Part shown: positions 1-7,649 of the stretch, in pieces
Numbering within the stretch: the first letter of the stretch is position 1
Layout: each line of letters opens with the position of its first letter
Assembly: GCA_023135195.1 (NCBI GenBank)
Contig: JAGLTQ010000059.1
Location: 1-32,675 of the forward strand
Direction: 5' to 3'
Origin: Gammaproteobacteria bacterium
GTDB lineage: Bacteria > Pseudomonadota > Gammaproteobacteria > UBA6429 > Thiohalophilaceae
DNA: 32,675 bases
Notes under the pieces: generated by a model
What the model was told of the DNA's origin: nothing
Seen by the model: the letters and a program-made list of their open reading frames with translations, nothing else
The model's database searches: none
Translations under genes and position numbers: made by a program

Positions 1-1281
1 CGTAAACATCTTATGCAAATTATGGGTGAAGATGCGGTGGCGATTTTACCTGCGGCCTTGGTGCGCATGCGTAATCGTGATGCAGAGTTTCAATACCGTC
101 AGGATAGTGATTTTCACTACATTACCGGTTTTGATGAACCTGAAGCGGTTGTGATTTTGGTTCCTGGTCGTGAGCATGGCGAATATATTTTGTTTTGTCG
201 TGAAAATGATAAAAAAATGGAAACCTGGAATGGGCTACGTGCAGGCCAGGATGGTGCTATTGAAAAATACGCTGCGGATGATTCATTTCCGATTGATGAT
301 ATCGATGATATTTTGCCAGGCTTGCTGGAAAACAAAGAAAAGGTATATTACACCATGGGCGTGCACCCTGATTTTGATCAGCGCGTCATTAAATGGGTGA
401 ATCGCTTGCGTGAGCAATCGCGTATGGGGATTCATACGCCGAGTGAGTTTGTATCCTTAGATCACCAGCTGCATGATATGCGTTTATATAAGAGTGCTGC
501 TGAAATCAAACTAATGCGTAAAGCCGCAGAAATTTCTGCAAAAGCGCATATTAAAGCTATGCAGTTCTGCAAACCGGGTGTATATGAATATCAGCTTGAG
601 GCTGAGTTATTGCATACCTTTATGCACGAAGGTGCGCGTTTCCCTGCCTATTCTTCTATTGTGGGCGGTGGTAAGAACGGCTGTATTTTGCATTATGTGG
701 AAAACAGTGACATCTTAAAAAATGGTGACTTAGTGCTGATTGATGCGGGTGCAGAGGTAGATTGTTATGCCGCCGATGTTTCACGAACTTTTCCGGTTAA
801 TGGAAAATACTCTAAAGAACAACGCGCTTTGTATGATATCGTTTTAGCAGCACAACTTGCAGCAATCGAGCAGGTTAAACCAGGCAATCACTGGAATGAT
901 CCGCATGAAGCGGCCATTAAAGTGATGACGCAGGGCTTGATTGATGTTGGTATATTAAAAGGTAAACTTGAAACCAATATTAAAAAAGAAACCTATAAAG
1001 ATTTTTACATGCATCGCACTGGACATTGGTTAGGCATGGATGTGCATGATGTTGGAGATTACAAGGTTGAGGATGAATGGCGCGTACTTGAACCGGGTAT
1101 GGTGCTCACCGTAGAGCCGGGACTTTATATTTCAGCAGATCATGACAAAGTTGCTAAAAAATGGCACAACATAGGCATTCGCATTGAAGATGATGTGTTG
1201 GTAACTAAAGATGGTCACGAAGTATTAAGTAAAGATGTGCCGAAAGACGCAGATGAAATCGAAGCCTTAATGTCGAAATAA
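1..1281 (+). CDS. pepP: Xaa-Pro aminopeptidase P, 5' partial
   Basis: Cytosolic M24B metallopeptidase that removes an N-terminal residue preceding proline. The reading frame is open from base 1, where the first codons read RKHLMQIMG. Family members begin with an Arg-rich helix just before this point, so probably only about 10-20 residues lie outside the window. Family landmarks are present: YRQDSDFHYITGF near the N-terminus, and the pita-bread metal ligands in LIDAGAEVDCYAADVSRTFP (two Asp), HRTGHWLGMDVHDVG (His), TVEPGLY (Glu) and GIRIEDDV (Glu). The order pepP-ubiH-ubiI matches the Escherichia coli arrangement, although a 619-bp repeat-rich gap separates pepP from ubiH here. The in-frame ATG at 13 is internal, not the true start. 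Confidence 0.95.
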   Translation, partial: RKHLMQIMGEDAVAILPAALVRMRNRDAEFQYRQDSDFHYITGFDEPEAVVILVPGREHGEYILFCRENDKKMETWNGLRAGQDGAIEKYAADDSFPIDDIDDILPGLLENKEKVYYTMGVHPDFDQRVIKWVNRLREQSRMGIHTPSEFVSLDHQLHDMRLYKSAAEIKLMRKAAEISAKAHIKAMQFCKPGVYEYQLEAELLHTFMHEGARFPAYSSIVGGGKNGCILHYVENSDILKNGDLVLIDAGAEVDCYAADVSRTFPVNGKYSKEQRALYDIVLAAQLAAIEQVKPGNHWNDPHEAAIKVMTQGLIDVGILKGKLETNIKKETYKDFYMHRTGHWLGMDVHDVGDYKVEDEWRVLEPGMVLTVEPGLYISADHDKVAKKWHNIGIRIEDDVLVTKDGHEVLSKDVPKDADEIEALMSK

Positions 1282-1293
1282 AGAAACAATATA

Positions 1294-1323
1294 AACCACG
1301 GGGAACACTGGGTACACAGGGTG
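1294..1323 (+). repeat. Short CCACGGGGAACAC repeat
   Basis: The sequence AACCACGGGGAACACTGGG follows the pepP stop by 12 bases. The same motif recurs as two inverted arms between ubiH and ubiI (3195-3282). It is a GC-rich block in an AT-rich spacer, so probably a dispersed intergenic element. Its function is unknown. Confidence 0.6.
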
Positions 1324-1364
1324 TTATTTTTATTAAAGTACGTGAAGTTTATTGTTTTGATTTT

Positions 1365-1465
1365 GTAGGTTGGATTAAACGCAGTGAATCCAGCAATCTT
1401 AATGTTATAGTGCAAAGGATGCTATTTAGATTTTTGTAGGTTGGATCAAGCGCAGCGGATCCAAT
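1365..1465. repeat. Two copies of a GTAGGTTGGAT palindromic repeat
   Basis: Two units start at 1365 and 1436. Each begins GTAGGTTGGAT and ends GAATCCA or GGATCCA, so each can fold on itself around a core like AAGCGCAGCG. This design, GTAGGTTGG...AAGCGCAGCG...CCAAC, is a widespread REP-like intergenic palindrome of Gammaproteobacteria. No ORF crosses it convincingly. Confidence 0.7.
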
Positions 1466-1477
1466 AATTTTAATGCT

Positions 1478-1569
1478 GTTGGGTTCGTCGTGGACGACCT
1501 AAGCAAAGCGAAGAAGTGCTGAATGAAACGCGTAGCGGTTCTACAGTGCTCCTTAACCCAACCTACAAC
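1478..1569. repeat. ~92-bp repeat with GTTGGGTT/AACCCAAC ends
   Basis: The element is bounded by GTTGGGTT (1478-1485) and AACCCAAC (1555-1562), followed by CTACAAC. The interior GACGACCTAAGCAAAGCGAA and the CGTAGCGGTTCTACAGTGCT block recur at 4826-4915, and the right half recurs at 1641-1691. It looks like a larger derivative of the GTAGGTTGG palindromes next to it. No coding capacity is apparent. Confidence 0.7.
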
Positions 1570-1640
1570 TGCTGTAAAAAGTAGGTTCGAATTCATTCGA
1601 ACAACGAGTAAGAATTTACCTCCGAGGTGTTTTAATACAC

Positions 1641-1691
1641 CTGAATGAAACGCGTAGCGGTTCTATAGTGCTCCTTAACCTAACCTGCAAC
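1641..1691. repeat. Right-half copy of the 92-bp repeat
   Basis: The stretch from CTGAATGAAACGCGTAGCGG to the degenerate end AACCTAACCTGCAAC repeats the right half of 1478-1569 with few changes. Just upstream, 1585-1602 holds a separate small palindrome, GTTCGAA-TTCA-TTCGAAC. Together with the preceding entries this accounts for most of the pepP-ubiH spacer; the rest is AT-rich with no evident gene. Confidence 0.65.
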
Positions 1692-1774
1692 GATGCTCTG
1701 TTAGTAAGCTGAAATTTAATACAATGGCACTTTGATGAAAAATAATATTTTAAGATTTTCCTTAGCGTTCTCCC

Positions 1775-1848
1775 GGCAACTGTTCGGTCTTCGTTCCCGA
1801 CGCGACTCTACAAATTCCATCCATGGAATTGTCCTGCGTTGCTCTACT
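1775..1848 (-). repeat. Dispersed CATGGATGG repeat, copy 1
   Basis: Centred on the palindrome ATTCCATCCATGGAAT (1814-1829), flanked by CGGTCTTCGTTCC, GACGCGACTCTAC and GTCCTGCGTTGCTCTAC. The same string of blocks occurs at 24068-24138 and, in opposite orientation, at 32642-32675. It ends 52 bases before the ubiH start, so it forms much of the ubiH leader. An ORF extension of UbiH into this repeat is an artefact. Confidence 0.75.
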
Positions 1849-1900
1849 TACGGGCGTCCGTGCCCTAATGCGCTTCTGCGTCCGTAGCGTTAAAAAGCCC

Positions 1901-3184
1901 ATGCCAAATAAAACCATAAACACAGATTTTGATCTAATAATCATCGGCGGCGGTTTAGTCGGTGCGAGTCTCGCCTGTGCGCTGTCTCTATCACAACCAG
2001 AATCATCACTGCGTATTGCTATTGTTGAAGCGTTTCCTTTTAAGTCGGATGACTCGGAATACCAGCCTGCTTTTGATGCGCGCAGCGTGGCTTTGTCGTA
2101 TACCTCTAAACAAGTATTTGAAGGGATAGATTTGTGGTCATCGATTAATAAGTTAGGTGTTGCTGCCATAAAAAAAATTCATATTTCTGATCGTGGTCAT
2201 GCAGGCGTTACCCGTTTAAATGCCGAAGATGAAAATGTCGATGCTTTGGGCTACGTGGTTGAAACACGGGTTATCGGAAAAGCCTTGTTTAAAGCATTAG
2301 AAAAACAAAAAAATGTCACATTGATTGCGCCTGCTAAATTAAAAAACTTTGAACTAGGTTTAAACTCTGCCAGCGTCATTATTGAAACTGGTAAAGAAAA
2401 GAAAGAAAAAACATTAACCGCTAAATTACTGGTTGCAGCAGATGGCGGTGATTCAATAGTACGTCGTTTAAGTGGTGTAAGAATTAAGCAACGTAACTAC
2501 GAACAAAGCGCAGTGATTGCAAATGTTGCGACCGATCAGCCTCATAATAATCGAGCCTTTGAACGTTTTACCGACAGTGGTCCATTAGCCTTGCTACCGA
2601 TGGCGGCTACAAAAAAGGAAGCGAACCGTTATTCACTTGTCTGGACAGTTAAGAGTTCAGAACAGGAAGAAATGATGCGCTGGGATGATGAAACTTTCCT
2701 GCTGAAATTAAAAGAACGCTTCGGAGAAAGAGCCGGACAGTTTATAAATGTAAGCAAACGCCATGTTTACCCCTTAAGCTTAATGCGAGCAACAGAACAT
2801 GTACGTGAACGTTTAGCGATTATTGGTAACGCTGCACATAGCTTACATCCCGTAGCCGGACAGGGCTTTAATTTAGGTTTGCGCGATGTTGCTGCATTGT
2901 CACAAGTTATTATTGATGCTGAACGAGATGGAAATAAAGATATTGGTCAGTTATCAACGTTAGAAATATATGAGGCTTGGCGTCGGCGGGATCATATTCA
3001 AACCGCAATGGCGACAGATAGTCTGGTTAGAATTTTTTCTAATAAGTTTTTACCTTTAGCCGCTTTACGTAACCTGGGATTATTAGTGGTCGATATAGTG
3101 CCTCCACTTAAAAAAGTTTTTGCACGTCACGCGATGGGTTTTGTTGGTAAGTTACCGCGTTTAGGCAGAGGTCTAAAGTTATGA
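1901..3184 (+). CDS. ubiH: 2-octaprenyl-6-methoxyphenol hydroxylase (UbiH)
   Basis: FAD-dependent aromatic hydroxylase of ubiquinone synthesis, about 427 residues. The Rossmann motif IIIGGGLVGASLACAL lies about 12 residues after the chosen start, the DG motif reads LLVAADGGDSIVRR, and the second FAD motif reads GNAAHSLHPVAGQGFNLGLRD. The Asn in GNAA and the FNLG form resemble E. coli UbiH, whereas the next gene has GDAAHTIHPLAGQGVNLG as in UbiI. I chose ATG 1901 because the frame is open upstream to 1823 only through the CATGGATGG repeat, and homologues start just before the dinucleotide fold. No good Shine-Dalgarno precedes 1901, so the start is less certain than the function. Confidence 0.9.
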   Translation: MPNKTINTDFDLIIIGGGLVGASLACALSLSQPESSLRIAIVEAFPFKSDDSEYQPAFDARSVALSYTSKQVFEGIDLWSSINKLGVAAIKKIHISDRGHAGVTRLNAEDENVDALGYVVETRVIGKALFKALEKQKNVTLIAPAKLKNFELGLNSASVIIETGKEKKEKTLTAKLLVAADGGDSIVRRLSGVRIKQRNYEQSAVIANVATDQPHNNRAFERFTDSGPLALLPMAATKKEANRYSLVWTVKSSEQEEMMRWDDETFLLKLKERFGERAGQFINVSKRHVYPLSLMRATEHVRERLAIIGNAAHSLHPVAGQGFNLGLRDVAALSQVIIDAERDGNKDIGQLSTLEIYEAWRRRDHIQTAMATDSLVRIFSNKFLPLAALRNLGLLVVDIVPPLKKVFARHAMGFVGKLPRLGRGLKL

Positions 3185-3194
3185 AAAAATCTTT

Positions 3195-3282
3195 AACCAC
3201 GGGGAGCACAGGGAACACTGGGAGAACAACTATCGGCACTTCCATAATATACCTCCCCGTGCACCCAGTGTTCCCCGTGGTT
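3195..3282. repeat. Inverted pair of CCACGGGGAACAC repeats
   Basis: The left arm AACCACGGGGAGCACAGGG runs into AACACTGGG (3195-3222); the right arm CACCCAGTGTTCCCCGTGGTT is at 3262-3282. Together they can form a long, GC-rich, imperfect hairpin across the ubiH-ubiI junction. The right arm ends 10 bases before the ubiI ATG. It is followed by AAAAAAA rather than a T-tract, so it does not look like a + strand terminator. Confidence 0.7.
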
Positions 3283-3292
3283 CAAAAAAATT

Positions 3293-4513
3293 ATGATTAA
3301 GATTAAAACAGATTTCGATATTATTATTGTCGGCGCCGGTATGGTCGGTGCAACGCTTGCTTGTGGTCTCGCCGAAGAAGCTGAAAACCTCAGTATTGCC
3401 ATCATTGATGCAAATGAACCTAAAGACTGGGAAAAAGACAGTTACGATATGCGTGTCAGCGCCATTACACGTGCATCGCAAACACTATTTAAGAACATTG
3501 ATGTTTGGGAAAAAATAGTCGAACAAAGAGTGACGCCTTATCAGAATATGTTTGTTTGGGATGCCGAAGGAAAAGGTAAGGTGCATTTTGATAGTGCTGA
3601 CATGGGCGAAGCAGACCTTGGACATATCATTGAAAACCGGGTCATAGTAAAAGCATTACATCAACGCGTTGCAGAAATTTCAAACATCGAATTTCTTTGT
3701 CCTGTGAAAATTAAAAGCATCAACTTTAAGGATGATAAAACAGAGTTGGTATTAGACGATAAAACGATACTCTCTACAAAACTTGTCGTGGGTGCAGATG
3801 GAACACGTTCCTGGATAAGACAACAAGCCGATATCGCAGTGAAGGGCTGGGACTTTGATCAAGCCGCCCTGGTGACGACCGTTAAAACAGAAAAACACCA
3901 TCAAAACACAGCCTGGCAGCGTTTTTTAAAGACCGGCCCATTGGCTTTTTTACCTTTAACGGATGGTTATAGTTCAATTGTCTGGTCGACTTCACCGGAT
4001 GAAGCAAAACGTTTAACCGAAATTTCAGAAGACGATTTTGCCAAAGAATTAGAACAGGCCTTCGAAAGTAAACTGGGTAAAATTGAGTCTGTTGCCGGGC
4101 GTGCCGTTTTCCCTTTACGATTATTTGAAACTTTAAATTACGTTAAACCTCGTCTCGCTTTAGTCGGGGATGCGGCGCATACGATTCATCCATTAGCAGG
4201 GCAGGGTGTTAATCTGGGTTTAGCGGATGTAGCAAGTTTAATGACAGTTATTGTTGAAGCCCTGAATGATAAAAAAGACATCGGTGATTTAAAAGTATTA
4301 CGTCGTTATGAACGTTGGCGTCGAGCAGAGAATCGATCCATGTTAGTTGCGATGGATGGAATAAAAAGATTGTTTGGCAGTGAGTTATCTGTCATTAAAG
4401 ATTTACGCAATGCAGGTTTAAATCTGACGGATCGTATAACTCCGTTAAAAAACCTTCTCATGCAGCAGGCAATGGGCTTGAATGCATTAAAAGAGAATTC
4501 TAATTCAAAATGA
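3293..4513 (+). CDS. ubiI: UbiI-type ubiquinone hydroxylase (UbiH/UbiF/VisC family)
   Basis: Second FAD-dependent monooxygenase of ubiquinone synthesis, 406 residues; UbiI acts at C5 of the ring in E. coli. Visible motifs are IIIVGAGMVGATLACGL at the N-terminus, VVGADGTRSWIRQQ in the middle, and VGDAAHTIHPLAGQGVNLGL near residue 300. The GDAAHT and GVNLG forms fit UbiI better than UbiH. The gene is about 30% identical-looking to its upstream neighbour, as expected of paralogues. No Shine-Dalgarno precedes ATG 3293, because the sequence up to 3282 is a repeat arm. Its TGA overlaps the ATG of the next ORF (ATGA at 4510), so the two are translationally coupled. UbiF cannot be excluded. Confidence 0.88.
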   Translation: MIKIKTDFDIIIVGAGMVGATLACGLAEEAENLSIAIIDANEPKDWEKDSYDMRVSAITRASQTLFKNIDVWEKIVEQRVTPYQNMFVWDAEGKGKVHFDSADMGEADLGHIIENRVIVKALHQRVAEISNIEFLCPVKIKSINFKDDKTELVLDDKTILSTKLVVGADGTRSWIRQQADIAVKGWDFDQAALVTTVKTEKHHQNTAWQRFLKTGPLAFLPLTDGYSSIVWSTSPDEAKRLTEISEDDFAKELEQAFESKLGKIESVAGRAVFPLRLFETLNYVKPRLALVGDAAHTIHPLAGQGVNLGLADVASLMTVIVEALNDKKDIGDLKVLRRYERWRRAENRSMLVAMDGIKRLFGSELSVIKDLRNAGLNLTDRITPLKNLLMQQAMGLNALKENSNSK

Positions 4514-4770
4514 AAAAACTCAAGCATGAAAAAGAACTGGTAAAACTTGCTGTTGATATGGTGATGACAATCGCAGAGAAAAAGGGTGTGGTGAAATTTG
4601 ATGCCACTGATTCATCAAAAGAAAAAGTAGAGTATGTTTATCGTCTGCTTGTACACGATAAAGTTTTGCAACCTCTTGTTAAAGGGCAGGTAGATCAACC
4701 GAGTATGAAACATAAATTAGCCTGCTGGATGCAAAAACAACTGCCCGCGGATCACCCACTCAAAATGTAA
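4510..4770 (+). CDS. Small conserved-looking protein of unknown function
   Basis: An 86-residue, basic, soluble protein with no signal peptide or membrane segment. Its start overlaps the ubiI stop (ATGA), which argues strongly that it is translated. The C-terminal part, with YRLLVHDKVLQPL and MKHKLACWMQKQLPADHPL, looks like a compact helical domain. From memory it recalls the small DUF5062-type proteins of Gammaproteobacteria, but I could not verify this. Its place at the end of the ubi operon does not itself show a role in ubiquinone synthesis. Confidence 0.75.
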   Translation: MKKLKHEKELVKLAVDMVMTIAEKKGVVKFDATDSSKEKVEYVYRLLVHDKVLQPLVKGQVDQPSMKHKLACWMQKQLPADHPLKM

Positions 4771-4825
4771 AAGGTGTCTTTAGTTAAATACATATGGGTA
4801 TAGTCTCCTGCTTCATCATTTTTTT

Positions 4826-4915
4826 GTTGGTTCCGTTATGGACGACCTAAGTAAAGCGAAGAAGTGCTGAATAAAATGCATAGCGGTTCTACAGTGCTTC
4901 TTGAATCAACCTACG
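4826..4915. repeat. Diverged copy of the 92-bp GTTGG repeat
   Basis: Begins GTTGGTTCCGTTATGGACG and ends CAACCTACGCTG. It carries the same GACGACCTAAG-AAAGCGAAGAAGTGCTGAAT and TAGCGGTTCTACAGTGCT blocks as 1478-1569, with scattered substitutions. It fills part of the 258-bp gap after the ubi operon. Confidence 0.7.
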
Positions 4916-4992
4916 CTGAATAATCAGAATGACCTAAGTGCTTTTTCAAGTATTTCATTTATAAAAATAGTAAATTTTTTCTCAAAATAGCC

Positions 4993-5018
4993 GATATACA
5001 TATTAGTGGGTGTATATC
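4993..5018. promoter_or_regulatory. Perfect inverted repeat before the HELLH gene
   Basis: GATATACA (4993-5000) and TGTATATC (5011-5018) form a perfect 8-bp inverted repeat with a 10-bp spacer. The right arm abuts the ribosome-binding site AGAGG and ends 10 bases before the ATG at 5029. The size and position fit an operator for a dimeric regulator or an RNA hairpin that masks the ribosome site. The regulator is unknown. Confidence 0.45.
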
Positions 5019-5028
5019 AGAGGTTTGC

Positions 5029-6045
5029 ATGAGAAAGACATACGTTTTTAAGCGGTTGAATTCAGAAGAAAAAAAAGGGCATGTAACACCCTCTGGCTTA
5101 CATACCTATATTCATCCCTGTGTTATCAATAATCAGCCACATATTGTTTATCCCCGAGGATTACAGGAAAAGTCTCCCTGTTTATTTTCTCAACTTACGC
5201 AGCATTATCAGAATCAAGGGTACGTTTTAAAAGAAGATCAACGCTCAGCAAGATTTTCCAACAAATATAAAAATCAAAGGAAAAAATGGGCGCCTGTTTT
5301 GTTATTCACCGCCAGCCTGATTTTTGAAAGCAGTGCTTTTGCAGATATTGAAATTAATGTTAATGAAGATGCGTCATTTCAGAAACAGCAAAATATAGAG
5401 TTACAGTTGATTTCTAATAATAAGATTCGAGAACAAGTTCAATATGCAGTGAAACCTGCAAGTACTTTAAAAGATGTAATACAGATTAAATCTGAATTAG
5501 CACAGAGACTATTTGGTGAGCTGAAGGATCGTTATAAAAAGAAAAACTCTGATCCAGAGTATATTATTGAAGACCTGAAAGAAATTGCAAATTATTACAG
5601 TGATTTTCCAGAGTCCGTCGCGTTAATTGACGCATTAAAAGATAAAAACTGGATGTTATCTTTTGATGAACATAACTGGGTAACAACGGGTAGCGGTAAT
5701 ATGTTTCAGGTTGATAAAGCAGTTATTCATTTCAACACACGATCTGCAGCACAACTTCGTTTAAATAATGGTTGTGCTGATAACCCGGTGTGTATCGTTT
5801 CGCCTGCCGATGCCTTGCTTCATGAATTACTGCATACCCATAGCATGTTAGTAAAAGGTGAAGAGTTTATAGTGCAAGGTGGCATGAATAATGTGCTTTA
5901 CCCCTATAAACATGAGTATGCTGTTATTGATGCAGAACGTGAACTATATGCAAGGATGAGTACGCAAGATAAAATTAAGCGTCCTCAGCGACGTGAACAT
6001 ACTGGTCGCACAGTAAAAGCAAATTGCCCTACCTGCATTAAATAA
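5029..6045 (+). CDS. Membrane-anchored protein with HELLH metalloprotease motif
   Basis: 338 residues; family not recognised with confidence. Residues 1-85 form a hydrophilic N-terminal part, then a basic stretch (NKYKNQRKK) leads into one hydrophobic segment, WAPVLLFTASLIFESSAFA, at about 86-104. This resembles a signal anchor or an unusually late signal peptide ending AFA. The remainder is therefore probably periplasmic. It holds the zinc-binding motif HELLH in ALLHELLHTHSMLVKGEEF at about residues 264-282, then HEYAVIDAERELYARMS and a final RREHTG. HEXXH followed by an acidic ligand region and EHTG loosely recalls M91/NleD-like proteases. Four cysteines, including CPTCIK at the end, may form disulfides. 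The RBS AGAGG supports ATG 5029; an internal start nearer the signal-like segment is possible. Confidence 0.72.
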   Translation: MRKTYVFKRLNSEEKKGHVTPSGLHTYIHPCVINNQPHIVYPRGLQEKSPCLFSQLTQHYQNQGYVLKEDQRSARFSNKYKNQRKKWAPVLLFTASLIFESSAFADIEINVNEDASFQKQQNIELQLISNNKIREQVQYAVKPASTLKDVIQIKSELAQRLFGELKDRYKKKNSDPEYIIEDLKEIANYYSDFPESVALIDALKDKNWMLSFDEHNWVTTGSGNMFQVDKAVIHFNTRSAAQLRLNNGCADNPVCIVSPADALLHELLHTHSMLVKGEEFIVQGGMNNVLYPYKHEYAVIDAERELYARMSTQDKIKRPQRREHTGRTVKANCPTCIK

Positions 6046-6157
6046 TCCTGTTATATTCTAAAGATTTCTTATCATAGAGTTGTTTTAAACAATTAGATTA
6101 TGAGTTTTATATGTATTATGATTTCAGGAAAAAATAATTAATAAGGGAGAGTTAACG

Positions 6158-6763
6158 ATGAAGAAACTATCAGTTTTAATTGCATTTTTATTTTTATTTT
6201 TAGTTGGGTGCGGAGGCAGCTCTGCATTAATGAAACCAAGTGCAAACCAAAACATAACACCTGCGAGTAAAAAGAAAGCTAAAATTGTATTTATGCGAAC
6301 TTCTTTTGTTGCAGGTGCAATCAATGCTGAATTATTTGAAATTAAAAAAGGCAAAGTAAAATTTATTGGTTCAATTCCAATGGGCAGTAAAATTATTCAT
6401 GAAACTACACCAGGAAAAAAAGTGTATATGGCTTATGGGAGCGCAGCAGATTTTATGATTGCCGATGTGAGAGCAGGTAAAACCTATTATGCAGTTGTAC
6501 GACCTAACTGGGGTACAGGTGGTTTCGCACCAACTCCAGTACGTACAGATGGAACAACCGATTTCAATACAGATAGTCCAGACTTTAAAGGTTGGGTGTC
6601 TGGTACAGAGTTGCTTGAACCTATCCCCGCTGATGCGAAAAAATGGTTTGCAAAAGAGAAGAAAAATATTCTAGTGGTATATAAAGAATATTGGAAACGT
6701 TTCCAAACCAAAAATATGAATGAAAAAGCTCAAAGAACGTTAACACCTAAGGATGGTATGTGA
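6158..6763 (+). CDS. Predicted lipoprotein, DUF2846-like
   Basis: 201 residues preceded by a good ribosome site (GGGAGAG). The N-terminus is a lipoprotein signal peptide: MKKL, a hydrophobic core, then lipobox LVGC with the lipidated Cys at about residue 18. No Asp follows the Cys (+2 is Gly), so outer-membrane sorting is likely. The mature part contains KIVFMRTSFV, GSIPMGSKIIHETTPGKKVYMAYG and GKTYYAVVRPNWG. This pattern of a PGK-VYMAYG strand followed by KTYYAVV resembles DUF2846-type lipoproteins, a match made from memory. The C-terminus is basic and ends RTLTPKDGM. Its function is unknown. Confidence 0.8.
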   Translation: MKKLSVLIAFLFLFLVGCGGSSALMKPSANQNITPASKKKAKIVFMRTSFVAGAINAELFEIKKGKVKFIGSIPMGSKIIHETTPGKKVYMAYGSAADFMIADVRAGKTYYAVVRPNWGTGGFAPTPVRTDGTTDFNTDSPDFKGWVSGTELLEPIPADAKKWFAKEKKNILVVYKEYWKRFQTKNMNEKAQRTLTPKDGM

Positions 6764-6840
6764 AGTAATATTCTTTCTGCTAATTAAAATGTGGTAAATC
6801 CGGGGCAAACCTGGTCATATAATGTCTATATTATAAATTC

Positions 6841-6920
6841 ATATTCCCCTTTTTCCTTGTATTCGTCTGGTTATTAATAAGCACAAAATACTCTGATGTT
6901 ATTGTTAATAATATGCGGAG
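6841..6920. repeat. Duplicated upstream box, copy 1
   Basis: This stretch resembles 7650-7732. Shared blocks are CGTCT-G-TATTAA, GCA-AAAAT, CTGAT-TT and TTGTTAATAA, and both copies are bounded by the inverted ends TTATTAA/TTAATAA. It lies about 100 bases before the gene at 7021, in a spacer with no other recognisable feature. It may be a duplicated promoter or operator. Confidence 0.5.
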
Positions 6921-7020
6921 AAAATCTTTAAATGTGAAATGGTTTGTGTTTTAAAACCAGTCCCTGGGCTATACTTTTTGAATATTAAAATTCACCATTT
7001 TTGTTGTTTAGGAGTAGAGC

Positions 7021-7509
7021 ATCACCGTTAAAAAAGTTTTCTCATTAATATTGTTTTTTCAATTTGTTTTTATTAACCCCGTTCAAGCTGGAGATGCTGA
7101 CTGGCTGAGAAATCTATCAATTCAAGCTAAAGCTGATGGTTCTGGAATCAAAGCAAAACTCGCCACGCGATTTAATTTAGGTGGTGTAAAAGTAAATGCA
7201 GTATTAAGCAATGTTAATGGTGTAGAAAATGCTTATATGGTGCTGCGCATGGCTGAGATGTCGGGACATGATACCGATTATGTTGTAGAGCAATACCAGG
7301 CTAATAAAGGTAAAGGTTGGGGAGTGCTGGCAAAGCGGCTTGGCATTAAGCCGGGGTCACGCGAATTCCATAACCTTAAAAGTGCTCATGCGCGCTCCAA
7401 TTCAGGTAATGATGAAGGTAATTCTAAACGAGGAAAGGGTAAATCTCGTGGTCAGGGTAAGAATAAGAACAAAGGTAAAGGCAGGGGGAAAGGAAAAGCT
7501 GATTTTTAG
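7021..7509 (+). CDS. Secreted protein with basic tail, probable ATC start
   Basis: About 162 residues, function unknown. The frame opens after TAG at 7015. The first ordinary alternative start is TTG 7051, which falls inside the signal peptide. Starting at ATC 7021 gives TVKKVFSLILFFQFVFINP ending VQA, a textbook signal peptide with basic n-region and AXA-like site, and places GGAG (7011-7014) 6 bases upstream. A rare non-AUG initiation, a start-codon mutation or a sequence error could explain this. The mature protein has AKLATRFNLGGVKVNAVL, then GWGVLAKRLGIKPGSREFH, then a Gly/Lys-rich tail (GKGKSRGQGKNKNKGKGRGK) that is probably disordered. A terminator follows. Confidence 0.65.
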   Translation: MTVKKVFSLILFFQFVFINPVQAGDADWLRNLSIQAKADGSGIKAKLATRFNLGGVKVNAVLSNVNGVENAYMVLRMAEMSGHDTDYVVEQYQANKGKGWGVLAKRLGIKPGSREFHNLKSAHARSNSGNDEGNSKRGKGKSRGQGKNKNKGKGRGKGKADF

Positions 7510-7547
7510 GACGATGCTAAATTAGCGCCAGTGTTAAACGATTTTTT

Positions 7548-7580
7548 GAGAACCGGGCTAATCTGGTTCTCATCTTATTT
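7548..7580 (+). terminator. Rho-independent terminator
   Basis: GAGAACC (7548-7554) pairs with GGTTCTC (7565-7571) around a 10-base loop, followed by ATCTTATTTT. It sits 39 bases after the stop of the basic-tailed gene and is probably its terminator. Confidence 0.7.
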
Positions 7581-7649
7581 TAAGTATGAAATTCTGAATT
7601 CAATTATCTCTTTGTAAAAAATAATTTGTTTTTTACTTTTCTGTAATCA

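Noticed and set aside
1823-1900. N-terminal extension of UbiH
   Set aside because: The 26 extra residues are translated from the dispersed repeat and precede the normal family start; no homologue would share them.
1762-2169. 135-residue open frame on the minus strand over the ubiH start
   Set aside because: It lies across the CATGGATGG repeat and antisense to the well-supported ubiH coding sequence; no ribosome site and a low-complexity product.
1294-4915. CRISPR array in the repeat-rich first 5 kb
   Set aside because: Repeats are irregularly spaced, palindromic and diverged, with no uniform spacers and no cas genes.
6795-6825. Possible c-di-GMP riboswitch because of GGGGCAAACC
   Set aside because: Only this short string is present; the conserved GGACGCAAAGCC part and paired stems are missing.
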